From the NCBI RefSeq assembly GCF_009208775.1, contig NZ_WFLM01000004.1, positions 186,001 to 250,000 on the forward strand: a DNA stretch of 64,000 nucleotides, read 5' to 3'. Shown here piece by piece: positions 26,518 to 36,199 of this stretch (its first letter is position 1; the number at the start of each line of letters is the position of its first letter). The DNA comes from Silvanigrella paludirubra. Its GTDB lineage: Bacteria > Bdellovibrionota_B > Oligoflexia > Silvanigrellales > Silvanigrellaceae. The translations under genes were made by a program, and so were the position numbers. The notes under the pieces are model-generated. The model made no database searches. It saw only the letters and a program-made list of their open reading frames with translations, and had not been told where the DNA came from.

Positions 26518-27843
26518 TTACCTTTTTAAATATTTATTAATGTAATAATTCCAAGGAACTTTTATGCTTAAAATTAAAATTTCTATAATAAATGAAATAA
26601 TCATAGAATAAGCGGCAACAACAGCTCCTGAAAAATTTAAATAAATTCCCAAAAAAGAAATCATTAAAAGAATTGCGGTTCCTGATAAGGTCGCAAAATT
26701 AATTTCTTTTGTTTTTCCCACTCCCATTAAAAGTCCTTGCAATACATTTTGCATCGCTACAAATATGGGAATACAAAAACAAATAGTTAATATTTTTTGA
26801 ACCCCATTTAATAAATTTTCATTTTGTCCAATAAATAAAATGAGAGTATTTTTTCCTAAGGTGCTTGTAACCAAAAATAAAATAAAGAAAGATAGAATGG
26901 ATCCAACACTTAGAGCAAAAATAATAAAATCATAAGGATGATATTTTTCTTTGTTGCGAATAATAACTTGTTGAATCATTCTTGTTGTATTTGCAAAAAC
27001 AAGAACGAGAGCCCAAGTAACGGGCCAAATAGCTAGAGAGATTGAGCTATCTGCTGCGCGTGCCAAAAATAAAATTAAGAGAGCTCTACCACCCCAAACA
27101 AGAACCATAGAATGAGCTAATGGCCAATAATAGATCCAAATCTCTTTTACACTTTTCGGGTTTAAATGATGAATGTCTTCTTTTTGTGATTTTGTTTCTT
27201 TAAATGTATTTCTATATTTTTGAGCCGCAAAAATGACAAAGATGGTTTCTGCTAAAACCCCAATCATCATAGATCCGCCAGCTAAAATACCGCTATTGAT
27301 ATTTAATAAAAATCCAATAAATAGAGATATAAGTAAGACAAAAAAACGAAAAAAACCCGCGTGTGCTAATGTCTTCTGTTTTCCATTGATAATTAAAATG
27401 CCTTGGAAATATCTTCGAATTGCAATTGAGGATGGCCATAATAAAAGGCATAAAAACATTTTATGGGCGATAGAAGAAATTTCATTTGAAATTCCAAATA
27501 AATTAACAGATAACCAATAAAAAACAGTTGGTATTGCAAGAATCAATAAACATGTTGTTAAAATACCGCATGAAATGAATAAAAAACGCCATAAAGCTTC
27601 ACGTGATTCTTTTTTGCCAGATAAAGCATTAGAAGCATGAAGCATGGAAATAATAGGACTTTCAAATAAAACAACAATTGATTTAATAAAACCTAATGCC
27701 GCAAAATTTTCTTGAGTCCTAGGCATATGCGCTAATGCCGTATTAACCATGGGATCACCCATCGCCATGGTAACATCGCTAATAGAAAGCGGTAAAAACT
27801 CTTTCCATAAGGTATACATTTTTTTTATAAATAAATTTTTCAT
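26518..27843 (-). CDS. MATE-family efflux transporter
   Basis: A 441-residue integral membrane protein with about twelve hydrophobic segments and the duplicated two-bundle layout of MATE/NorM exporters, driven by Na+ or H+. The N-terminal half has FLPLSISDVTMAMGDPMVNTALAHM and the second half repeats the fold around WPLAHSMVLVWGGRALL. Its ATG overlaps the stop of the upstream SbnA-like gene by four bases, and the kinase gene begins four bases after its stop, so the three are translated as a unit. The transporter probably exports the product of the two flanking enzymes. Confidence 0.85.
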   Translation of the reverse strand: MKNLFIKKMYTLWKEFLPLSISDVTMAMGDPMVNTALAHMPRTQENFAALGFIKSIVVLFESPIISMLHASNALSGKKESREALWRFLFISCGILTTCLLILAIPTVFYWLSVNLFGISNEISSIAHKMFLCLLLWPSSIAIRRYFQGILIINGKQKTLAHAGFFRFFVLLISLFIGFLLNINSGILAGGSMMIGVLAETIFVIFAAQKYRNTFKETKSQKEDIHHLNPKSVKEIWIYYWPLAHSMVLVWGGRALLILFLARAADSSISLAIWPVTWALVLVFANTTRMIQQVIIRNKEKYHPYDFIIFALSVGSILSFFILFLVTSTLGKNTLILFIGQNENLLNGVQKILTICFCIPIFVAMQNVLQGLLMGVGKTKEINFATLSGTAILLMISFLGIYLNFSGAVVAAYSMIISFIIEILILSIKVPWNYYINKYLKR

Positions 27844-28892
27844 GATATTTTACTTTGTTTTCTATAATAAAAATTTTCAACAGGTTTTAAATTAGTAATT
27901 TCAGTATGAAGAAGTTCATCTGATTTTAATTTTATATTTTGTTTTTCAATCCATTCATTATTGTAAATCGTATCTAAGTAACGATCTCCTCTGTCAGGAT
28001 TTATCATTAAAATGGATTGTTCTTTTTTTGTATCGAGCGCGTATGAAAGACCAGCGGCAACAATAGCACCCGTTGATCCTCCTAATAATAAACCTTCTTT
28101 TTTAGCTAAAGTACGACAAACAGAAAAGGCTAAATTATCATTTACACTGTAAGCAATATCTATCAAATTTTCATTAAATTGTGGTGGGATAAAAGAAAGT
28201 CCTAGTCCCGTCATTTTATAAGGATGCGGAGGTGTTCCTAAAATACAGGAACCAGCAACATCGACTCCAATGATTTTTGTATTTGGATAAAACTTTTTAA
28301 AAAAAGATCCAATTCCTGTTAGTTGTCCAGAAGTACTTAGCCCTATAACAATCGCATCGGGAGCTCCTTCAAAATCATTTGAAATTTCTTGAGCTGTATA
28401 AATGCTGTGTGCTGTAGGATTTTCTGAGTTTTTGTGTTGGCATGGATACCATGCACCTAAAGTTGAATTTGCAATTTCTTCCGCTTTTTTCATTCGAGCA
28501 ACTTGCATAGATCCATTTGCATCTGCTTCGGATAAAGGAACATCAATTAAAGTTGCTCCATAGGCTTCAAGCATTCTTCTTGTTGCTGAAGGCGTTTTTG
28601 CATCTACAACGATAAATACTTTGTAATTTTTAGCAGCTCCAACAATAGCAAGGCCAATTCCAAAATTTCCGGAGCTCGATTCAACAATGATCCCGTCTTT
28701 AGAAAGCAAACCTTTTTTTTCTGCTTGTTCAATTAAATAAACAGCATTTTTTTCTTTAATGCTTCCACCAGGATTACAGGACTCTAATTTTAAATATAAT
28801 TTATGAAATTTACATATTTCATTCATATTATTTAAGCGAACAGTAGGTACATTTCCAACAGCATGCATTACATTTTGATAAAGTTTTTTCAT
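27840..28892 (-). CDS. SbnA-like PLP-dependent beta-substituting enzyme (cysteine synthase family)
   Basis: Fold type II PLP enzyme. The catalytic lysine is K46 in NPGGSIKEKNA; ESSSGNFGIGLA (71-82) is the phosphate/substrate loop, which in true cysteine synthase reads TSGNTGIGLA. LSTSGQLTGIG and LLGGSTGAIVAAG follow. The C-terminal NPDRGDRYLDTIYNNEWIEK closely matches Staphylococcus SbnA, which condenses O-phosphoserine with glutamate towards 2,3-diaminopropionate. It is first in an operon with a MATE exporter and a GHMP kinase. No SbnB-like dehydrogenase is adjacent. The alternative is an ordinary O-acetyl- or phosphoserine sulfhydrylase, less favoured by the loop and the C-terminus. Confidence 0.82.
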   Translation of the reverse strand: MKKLYQNVMHAVGNVPTVRLNNMNEICKFHKLYLKLESCNPGGSIKEKNAVYLIEQAEKKGLLSKDGIIVESSSGNFGIGLAIVGAAKNYKVFIVVDAKTPSATRRMLEAYGATLIDVPLSEADANGSMQVARMKKAEEIANSTLGAWYPCQHKNSENPTAHSIYTAQEISNDFEGAPDAIVIGLSTSGQLTGIGSFFKKFYPNTKIIGVDVAGSCILGTPPHPYKMTGLGLSFIPPQFNENLIDIAYSVNDNLAFSVCRTLAKKEGLLLGGSTGAIVAAGLSYALDTKKEQSILMINPDRGDRYLDTIYNNEWIEKQNIKLKSDELLHTEITNLKPVENFYYRKQSKIS

Positions 28893-28955
28893 GTCTTAAT
28901 CCTATTAAAGATGAATATTAGATATTGAATTGTTATTTGATTTTAAATAATGGGA

Positions 28956-29348
28956 TTAAGTAATGGGCGGTCTTAATAAATCATTATGAAATTGAGCGGT
29001 GATATTTATTCGTCGAACATATTGATTTTTTTGCAGCTCTTTTCTATTTCGAACAGTAAATTGAGCCGATTCATTCATAAAATTTTTGCAGCATTGCTCG
29101 TTATCTATGCTCGTTCCGCAAATGGGAAAATAATTTGAACTTGCTCTTTCTATTTTTGTTGTTTTGCTTGAACTCGATTTTTCTGTTTCATTAGATTCAA
29201 TGTAATACATTTGTTCATTTAAATTAAAACAAGGATGATTCGTGCTTAAAATTAGAAAAACAAATGAAAATAAAAAAATTTTAATTTGTTTTATTTTATG
29301 GAATAAGAAGAGTATGCTTTTTTTAGCGAAACGTCGCAAAATGTTCAT
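28956..29348 (-). CDS. hypothetical membrane-anchored protein, 130 aa
   Basis: A short N-terminal hydrophobic segment (about 20-36, IKIFLFSFVFLILSTNH) could be an anchor or uncleaved signal. The rest is polar, with four cysteines (NHPCFN, PICGTS, NEQCCKNF), probably on the periplasmic side. No family is recognised. It lies 63 bp upstream of the SbnA-like operon in the same direction and may share its transcript. Confidence 0.5.
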   Translation of the reverse strand: MNILRRFAKKSILFLFHKIKQIKIFLFSFVFLILSTNHPCFNLNEQMYYIESNETEKSSSSKTTKIERASSNYFPICGTSIDNEQCCKNFMNESAQFTVRNRKELQKNQYVRRINITAQFHNDLLRPPIT

Positions 29349-29896
29349 GTAAACTTAAGTCTTTCTATGTCTAGCATTCACTAAACTGCATGTTAAAAAA
29401 ATCGCATAGCCCTCTTCAGTGGCTCTTTCAAAAATACTACATAAAAAATTTTGATGGGACAACTGTTGGAAGACTTTTATTTTAACTTTTTTTTTCAGCT
29501 ATTATTTTTCTAATTATATTTTTAGTGTCCTTAATATAAAACGAAAACACTTTAAAATATTGAATATAAAATGATATTAAGAATTACATCGTGTATTTTT
29601 TGGTTAGGTATAGAAAAAGAAAGGTTAAAAGTATTTATAAATAATTTTGATACCTTCACATGGATTTAAAGCAAAAAATTTGCAAAAAGATATTTTTGTT
29701 ATAATGATTAAAATTATAGCAAATTATAATTTGGGTAGGATTTTGGGTTATCTTAAATTATTTTAAAGTATTTATGATTCGATTTTTTTGATTATGAATG
29801 AAAAAAAGGGGGGGGTGGGTATAGAGTCTTGTGTATACCCGAGGGTTGGGATTGCTATCAAGATAAATTGGGCATGCTCTCATTTTGCACTCTATT
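29349..29896. other. intergenic region, AT-rich with a G8 tract and hairpin
   Basis: No convincing gene. Near 29801-29840 is an A7-G8 tract followed by an inverted repeat GGGTATA (29817-29823) and TATACCC (29834-29840). Read leftward this is a hairpin followed by C and T runs, a possible terminator for the relic gene to the right. Confidence 0.45.
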
Positions 29897-30705
29897 TTAT
29901 AATTTAATTTCATTAAAAATAAATGCAATGTTATCAGAGAAATTCATGTCATATCTTAATATTAAATACCTGAAAAGATCTTCTATATTATTTTTTTTGT
30001 CTTGTAATATACCATAGTTTGGATCATAAAAAAGATAATCAAATTCATCAATGATTAAATAGCATGAATTCTTAATTTCAGAATAAGAAAATATAGTATC
30101 TATCGATAAATTTTTATTTCCAATATAACATGTTTTTCCATCATGAATGAAATAATCTTTTGTTCTTCTAGAAGTAACAGATATATTATTTGTAAATGAA
30201 AAAACAAAAATCTAGGTTTTTTAGAGTTAGTTTTTAAATAATTAAAAACATTTTTCAAAGATTTATTATGTGGATATATAATGTAATAAGAGTCCAGTAA
30301 TTCTATTTGTTTTTTTGTGATATCATTGTATATATTTTTTATAAACAATGATATTAGATTAGAGGTTTTTCTACAAAAATAATCCTCATTATTTGCAATA
30401 TCTGAGATGTCAATCGAATAAGTTGATGATTGTTGTTTTTTATGTATTTCCATAATAACATTTTTTGATTTTTAAGAGCATTTTTAATAAAGGCTAAGTT
30501 TTTTTTAATATTATTAAAAAAAAACAGGTACACAATTAAAATATGGTACGTTTTTTCTTAAATAAACATCTAGTAATACACATAATGTTGTACAAACGGC
30601 ACTATCAATAATACTATCTTGATTTAATTGAATAAAATTCGAAGTATTCAAAGTTTTTAATCGAGATATTTCTTTATTTTGTAAATCAATGTCAGAAACA
30701 AACAT
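29897..30705 (-). pseudogene. relic of an unknown gene with homopolymer frameshifts
   Basis: Coding-like sequence in three frames on the minus strand: MFVSDIDLQNKEISRL (30705 to 30514), then a bridge of about 25 residues in another frame (NNIKKNLAFIKNALK), then IDISDIANNEDYFCRKTSNL to KKPRFLFF, then FTNNISVTSRRTKDYFIHDG to FNEIKL with its stop at 29897. Joins coincide with T or A runs (near 30518, 30433 and 30210), so three one-base slips would restore an open frame of about 265 residues. The last part includes a LIIDEFDYLFYD segment resembling a helicase Walker B, but the family is not recognised. It borders the leader-distal end of the CRISPR array. Confidence 0.55.
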
Positions 30706-30912
30706 CGTAATCTCGCTTTTTTATTTTTACAAATAGGAATAAAAAATTTATTTTCCTTAATTTTAATCCTTATTTGTCAACGATAAATAAGGAATAGTAT
30801 TGATTAATAATATCTGCAAAAAATTTTATTTGCAACAAATTTTTAAAATTCAAGAATAAAAAAGTTTCATTAATTACAACTGCATAATCCGGTAGTTTTC
30901 GTCCAAGAATTC

Positions 30913-33900
30913 CGGATCATCCCTACGTGCGTAGGGAAACTCTAATTGACGTTTAGATTCTGTGTGCCTAAATCGGATCATCCCTACGTGCGTAGGGAAA
31001 CTACCTTTGAAAAAATTCTGCCACTTCAATTGCACGGATCATCCCTACGTGCGTAGGGAAACTGTGAAGTTCCATAATTTCTTTTAAGAAAATCTCGGAT
31101 CATCCCTACGTGCGTAGGGAAACTGCTGTAATATTCAACTACGGCATCGTTTACCACGGATCATCCCTACGTGCGTAGGGAAACTGAGATTCTACCGATA
31201 TATCACTAAACGGAGAACGGATCATCCCTACGTGCGTAGGGAAACTGTCTGGCTCTGGTGGCTTGGGTGGGACAAATACGGATCATCCCTACGTGCGTAG
31301 GGAAACTGAATTTATGTCTTCTATTTCTCTAAGTTCCCTCGGATCATCCCTACGTGCGTAGGGAAACTTTCACCCTAAAGAATATTGGTTAGAAAGCAGT
31401 CGGATCATCCCTACGTGCGTAGGGAAACTGAATCGTTGCTCGGTGAAAAAGCAGATGATGACGGATCATCCCTACGTGCGTAGGGAAACTAGAATCTTTA
31501 TTAATGATTTTAATCCTGACAGCGGATCATCCCTACGTGCGTAGGGAAACTCTACAAGAAAATGATTTGATAGTCGTTACAATCGGATCATCCCTACGTG
31601 CGTAGGGAAACTTCTTCATTTTGTTTTGCTCCCTTTTTAAGTTTCGGATCATCCCTACGTGCGTAGGGAAACTTAGCTGATCTTTAGGACTAACAAGCTC
31701 ACTCACGGATCATCCCTACGTGCGTAGGGAAACTATGCTGTCGGCGGTGTTAGCAATTCACAACATCGGATCATCCCTACGTGCGTAGGGAAACTAGGTT
31801 AAAGAATTGTCCTCCCTCTACAGCCTCCGGATCATACCTACGTGCGTAGGGAAACTGAAACACAAGAGAGAATCCAAGAGCTTAATCACGGATCATCCCT
31901 ACGTGCGTAGGGAAACTGCCACCATAGAAGTAGAAGTTGATAGCGATCACGGATCATCCCTACGTGCGTAGGGAAACTGCAAAAATCTCATGTTTCAAGA
32001 TCAATAGCTACGGATCATCCCTACGTGCGTAGGGAAACTTCCATGCAGTTAAAGCACAAATTAATTATCAGCTGGATCATCCCTACGTGCGTAGGGAAAC
32101 TTGCCTCATTTGATGATTTAAAGGCAACTCCAACGGATCATCCCTACGTGCGTAGGGAAACTGGCTTTGAAAAAATTCTGCCACTTGAATAGCACGGATC
32201 ATCCCTACGTGCGTAGGGAAACTCCTTCCTTATTTATATACTCTCATGCTTTAAACGGATCATCCCTACGTGCGTAGGGAAACTGTGGATAGAATTTGAG
32301 CGGTTTCTAGGATCATCGGATCATCCCTACGTGCGTAGGGAAACTTTCAGGAATTGTCGTGGTACAATAACATTAAACGGATCATCCCTACGTGCGTAGG
32401 GAAACTAATGGCAATCAACTGAAAGAATCTGACGTTACCGGATCATCCCTACGTGCGTAGGGAAACTTTAGGCTTTTCTTCTTTTTCCTTTTTAACCTTC
32501 GGATCATCCCTACGTGCGTAGGGAAACTGGTTACATCGAGACTGTTGACCATTGGAAATACGGATCATCCCTACGTGCGTAGGGAAACTGTATAATTGTT
32601 GAATATAGAGATAGAGGAAACCGGATCATCCCTACGTGCGTAGGGAAACTCAAAAATAATCTGCCTTTGGAATGGATTTGTTCGGATCATCCCTACGTGC
32701 GTAGGGAAACTCTTTTTCTTACTTAAAGAAACACTTTTTGATACGGATCATCCCTACGTGCGTAGGGAAACTAGGATGATTTATACCGCCACCAGTAATA
32801 ATAACGGATCATCCCTACGTGCGTAGGGAAACTGGAACTAACAAAATACGGGTTTTGAAACGAACCGGATCATCCCTACGTGCGTAGGGAAACTTGATCT
32901 TTCATGAGCATTATTGTTTTTACATACGGATCATCCCTACGTGCGTAGGGAAACTGATCATGTTGGTTGTCCCTCTCTTGCTTCTATCGGATCATCCCTA
33001 CGTGCGTAGGGAAACTACTGTCTAATGAAGTTTCATTATTAATATTATCGGATCATCCCTACGTGCGTAGGGAAACTAATTTTTAGAAATAGAATTTACT
33101 GCTCTCGTACGGATCATCCCTACGTGCGTAGGGAAACTGACAGACGCTCCGCTACCGATCGTCAAGTTGACGGATCATCCCTACGTGCGTAGGGAAACTT
33201 CAGCTATCGTCCTGGGATGTTTATCAAATAACGGATCATCCCTACGTGCGTAGGGAAACTTCTTGAAACTCGGACACAAGAGAAACACCCGTCGGATCAT
33301 CCCTACGTGCGTAGGGAAACTCACATATGCGTTATCAGGACTAGCCGCTAATTCGGATCATCCCTACGTGCGTAGGGAAACTTTCCTTTTTTTGTTAAAT
33401 TCTCTATTGCTTGTCGGATCATCCCTACGTGCGTAGGGAAACTAATTTTCATCTTTAATTCTTCCAAGCATCAAATCGGATCATCCCTACGTGCGTAGGG
33501 AAACTGATATTATTAGTAAAAGGCTTAATAACAATATCGGATCATCCCTACGTGCGTAGGGAAACTTTTACCATTCTCTGCTGTTTCTGCCTCCTTAACG
33601 GATCATCCCTACGTGCGTAGGGAAACTCAGTCGATTTCAAAGATCGTCAAATACTGGAGCGGATCATCCCTACGTGCGTAGGGAAACTGCAGGCATAAGG
33701 CAAGAGTTAAAAAATGATTCCGGATCATCCCTACGTGCGTAGGGAAACTATCTCTTACATCATTTAATGCAGCAACAACAGCGGATCATCCCTACGTGCG
33801 TAGGGAAACTTCAAAAGTTGGTATTTTGTTACCGTCAACTATCGGATCATCCCTACGTGCGTAGGGAAACTTACAAGTCTTCTTTTAGTGTTGCGTTTAG

Positions 33901-35825
33901 TGACGGATCATCCCTACGTGCGTAGGGAAACTTAATCTTACTTCGATTATCCCTCTACCTGTTTCGGATCATCCCTACGTGCGTAGGGAAACTGAGATTC
34001 TACCGACGTATCACTTAACAGAGAGCGGATCATCCCTACGTGCGTAGGGAAACTAAACTCTTGGTTGAAACTTTTTGACTTGCAAGCGGATCATCCCTAC
34101 GTGCGTAGGGAAACTAACCCAGATACCGAAGTTTTCATTGACCCAATCGGATCATCCCTACGTGCGTAGGGAAACTCAGTGTTTTAACCTGTACCTTAGT
34201 TTCACCTACGGATCATCCCTACGTGCGTAGGGAAACTTCTAATGTTCCATTTCTATAGGAATTAAGCACCGGATCATCCCTACGTGCGTAGGGAAACTCC
34301 TTCATCAACTAAAATATTTACCCCTGGGCAAGGATCATCCCTACGTGCGTAGGGAAACTCAATTTTGCAAACGGTGCCCATTCTGCATAGACGGATCATC
34401 CCTACGTGCGTAGGGAAACTGTTAGCTCTTTACCCGAATGGTAGCGTACTAGCGGATCATCCCTACGTGCGTAGGGAAACTTATTTTAGCTGTAAAATTA
34501 ATACAATTATCTACGGATCATCCCTACGTGCGTAGGGAAACTCCTAACTCATTGTCAAGAGCCGTGTCAACTTTCGGATCATCCCTACGTGCGTAGGGAA
34601 ACTTAGCATGACAAACCATTGCCACGCCTATATAACGGATCATCCCTACGTGCGTAGGGAAACTAATATTATCAACGTTTGAAGTTAGATTTTCAACGGA
34701 TCATCCCTACGTGCGTAGGGAAACTCTTGCCCTTCCATATTTAAATACTATCAGACTCGGATCATCCCTACGTGCGTAGGGAAACTGGGCAATTAGTTGT
34801 TTTTTCATTAGATGGGTTCGGATCATCCCTACGTGCGTAGGGAAACTTGTTTATGAGAACATTTACCACACTGGAGATACGGATCATCCCTACGTGCGTA
34901 GGGAAACTCTCTTTACCCGAATGGTAACGGATTAACTTAACGGATCATCCCTACGTGCGTAGGGAAACTAGACTCAAAATAAACCTTTACATCTTTTTCA
35001 ACGGATCATCCCTACGTGCGTAGGGAAACTAATGCCATTTGTAAAATGCCCTATCGAAGTAGCGGATCATCCCTACGTGCGTAGGGAAACTTTCTCTTGT
35101 CCGACTACTACTTGACGAATGTTCGGATCATCCCTACGTGCGTAGGGAAACTTTACAGAGGCGAACAAATTCCAGAGGCCAAAGCGGATCATCCCTACGT
35201 GCGTAGGGAAACTCTCATTGAAGCACTAGACAATAAGATAGAAGCCGGATCATCCCTACGTGCGTAGGGAAACTGAGTCCATCAATTCATTGTCGGCTTT
35301 TAAATACGGATCATCCCTACGTGCGTAGGGAAACTAATTTTTCCCAAAGCAATACGTTTAAGCATTACGGATCATCCCTACGTGCGTAGGGAAACTAGGT
35401 TTGATCTCATTTATTTACTCCAATATTTCGGATCATCCCTACGTGCGTAGGGAAACTTTGAATTAAATATATTTTTTTTAACTAAACATCGGATCATCCC
35501 TACGTGCGTAGGGAAACTATACTGTAATTAATATTATTCGTTTCATTTCTACGGATCATCCCTACGTGCGTAGGGAAACTATTGGAAAATATTATCTTTT
35601 TTACTGTAAATACGGATCATCCCTACGTGCGTAGGGAAACTGAAACAGATATCATTGACGCTGTTTTTGATGTTCGGATCATCCCTACGTGCGTAGGGAA
35701 ACTGCCAGAAATAATAGAAGTTCCTCAGCATTTAGCGGATCATCCCTACGTGCGTAGGGAAACTTGTAAGAGAAATATTTTTTTTAAAAATAACACCGGA
35801 TCATCCCTACGTGCGTAGGGAAACT
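30913..35825 (-). CRISPR. type I-E CRISPR array, 81 repeats / 80 spacers
   Basis: The 29-base repeat begins CGGATCATCCCTACG and ends CGTAGGGAAACT on the plus strand, with the perfect 7-bp stem CCCTACG/CGTAGGG. Spacers are 32 bases (four are 33), giving a 61-base period. Comparison with the E. coli I-E repeat shows the crRNA sense is the minus strand (5' handle AUGAUCCG), so transcription runs leftward from a leader at the right end, next to cas2. Repeats are almost all identical; exceptions are an internal C-to-A at 31836 and first-base changes at 32073 (T) and 34331 (A). Beyond the leader-distal end at 30767-30793 is a 9-bp hairpin (TCCTTATTT/AAATAAGGA); the rest of 30706-30912 shows nothing. 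Confidence 0.98.
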
Positions 35826-35920
35826 AGCAGAACATTATTCAAGAATGTTCCAAAAGATGTTAGTTATGTCAACTAAACATCTAAAAATAAGATATTTGGT
35901 TATCAAATTACATGTTTGAG
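35826..35920 (-). promoter_or_regulatory. CRISPR leader
   Basis: 95 AT-rich bases between the cas2 stop and the first repeat. Two inverted repeats are visible: GAACATT/AATGTTC (35830-35836 and 35844-35850), five bases from the repeat, and an imperfect 11-bp AGATGTTAGTT with AACTAAACATCT (35855-35882). TTGACA on the minus strand at 35867-35872 could be a -35 box, with a weak AACATT 17 bases on. In I-E systems this region directs spacer integration and array transcription. Confidence 0.6.
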
Positions 35921-36199
35921 TCAGTTTTTGTTCATCCTTATTAAAAAAAGGCCGTCAAATAGGGTTATTTGCCTTCGTGAATCCCCAAATGAAACCATTT
36001 CAAATCCTTGTTCATTATTGTAGTTATAAATTAACGTTCCTTTTCCACCTTGAGAATCTTCTTGGCATTTAGCCCAAATTTTTTCTCTTACCATAGCTGA
36101 CACGTTACCAACAAATACTCCAGCTTGGGGCTCAATTAACCACCTACTAAGTTCACCTCTAAGGCTTTGAGGTACAGATTCAAGAATGATTACCACCAT
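35921..36199 (-). CDS. cas2: Cas2, type I-E (CRISPR adaptation)
   Basis: Structural partner of Cas1 in the integrase complex that captures prespacers and inserts them at the leader. The 92-residue protein has the I-E Cas2 signature: MVVIILESVPQSLRGELSRWL, then EPQAGVFVGNVSAMVREKIW, and FGDSRRQITLFDGLFLIR at the end. Its start lies within the last 20 bases of cas1, so the two are translationally coupled. The stop is 95 bases from the array. Confidence 0.96.
   Translation of the reverse strand: MVVIILESVPQSLRGELSRWLIEPQAGVFVGNVSAMVREKIWAKCQEDSQGGKGTLIYNYNNEQGFEMVSFGDSRRQITLFDGLFLIRMNKN

Noticed and set aside
29829..30017. Open frame of 62 codons on the plus strand
   Set aside because: It lies antisense to the coding-like relic on the other strand and shows no coding character.
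30433..30518. Programmed frameshifting in the relic gene
   Set aside because: Three separate shifts at plain homopolymers with no slippery-sequence or downstream structure; decay is simpler.
35582..35818. Open frame with repeated DHPYVRRET on the plus strand
   Set aside because: It is a reading of the CRISPR repeat itself, so it is spurious.
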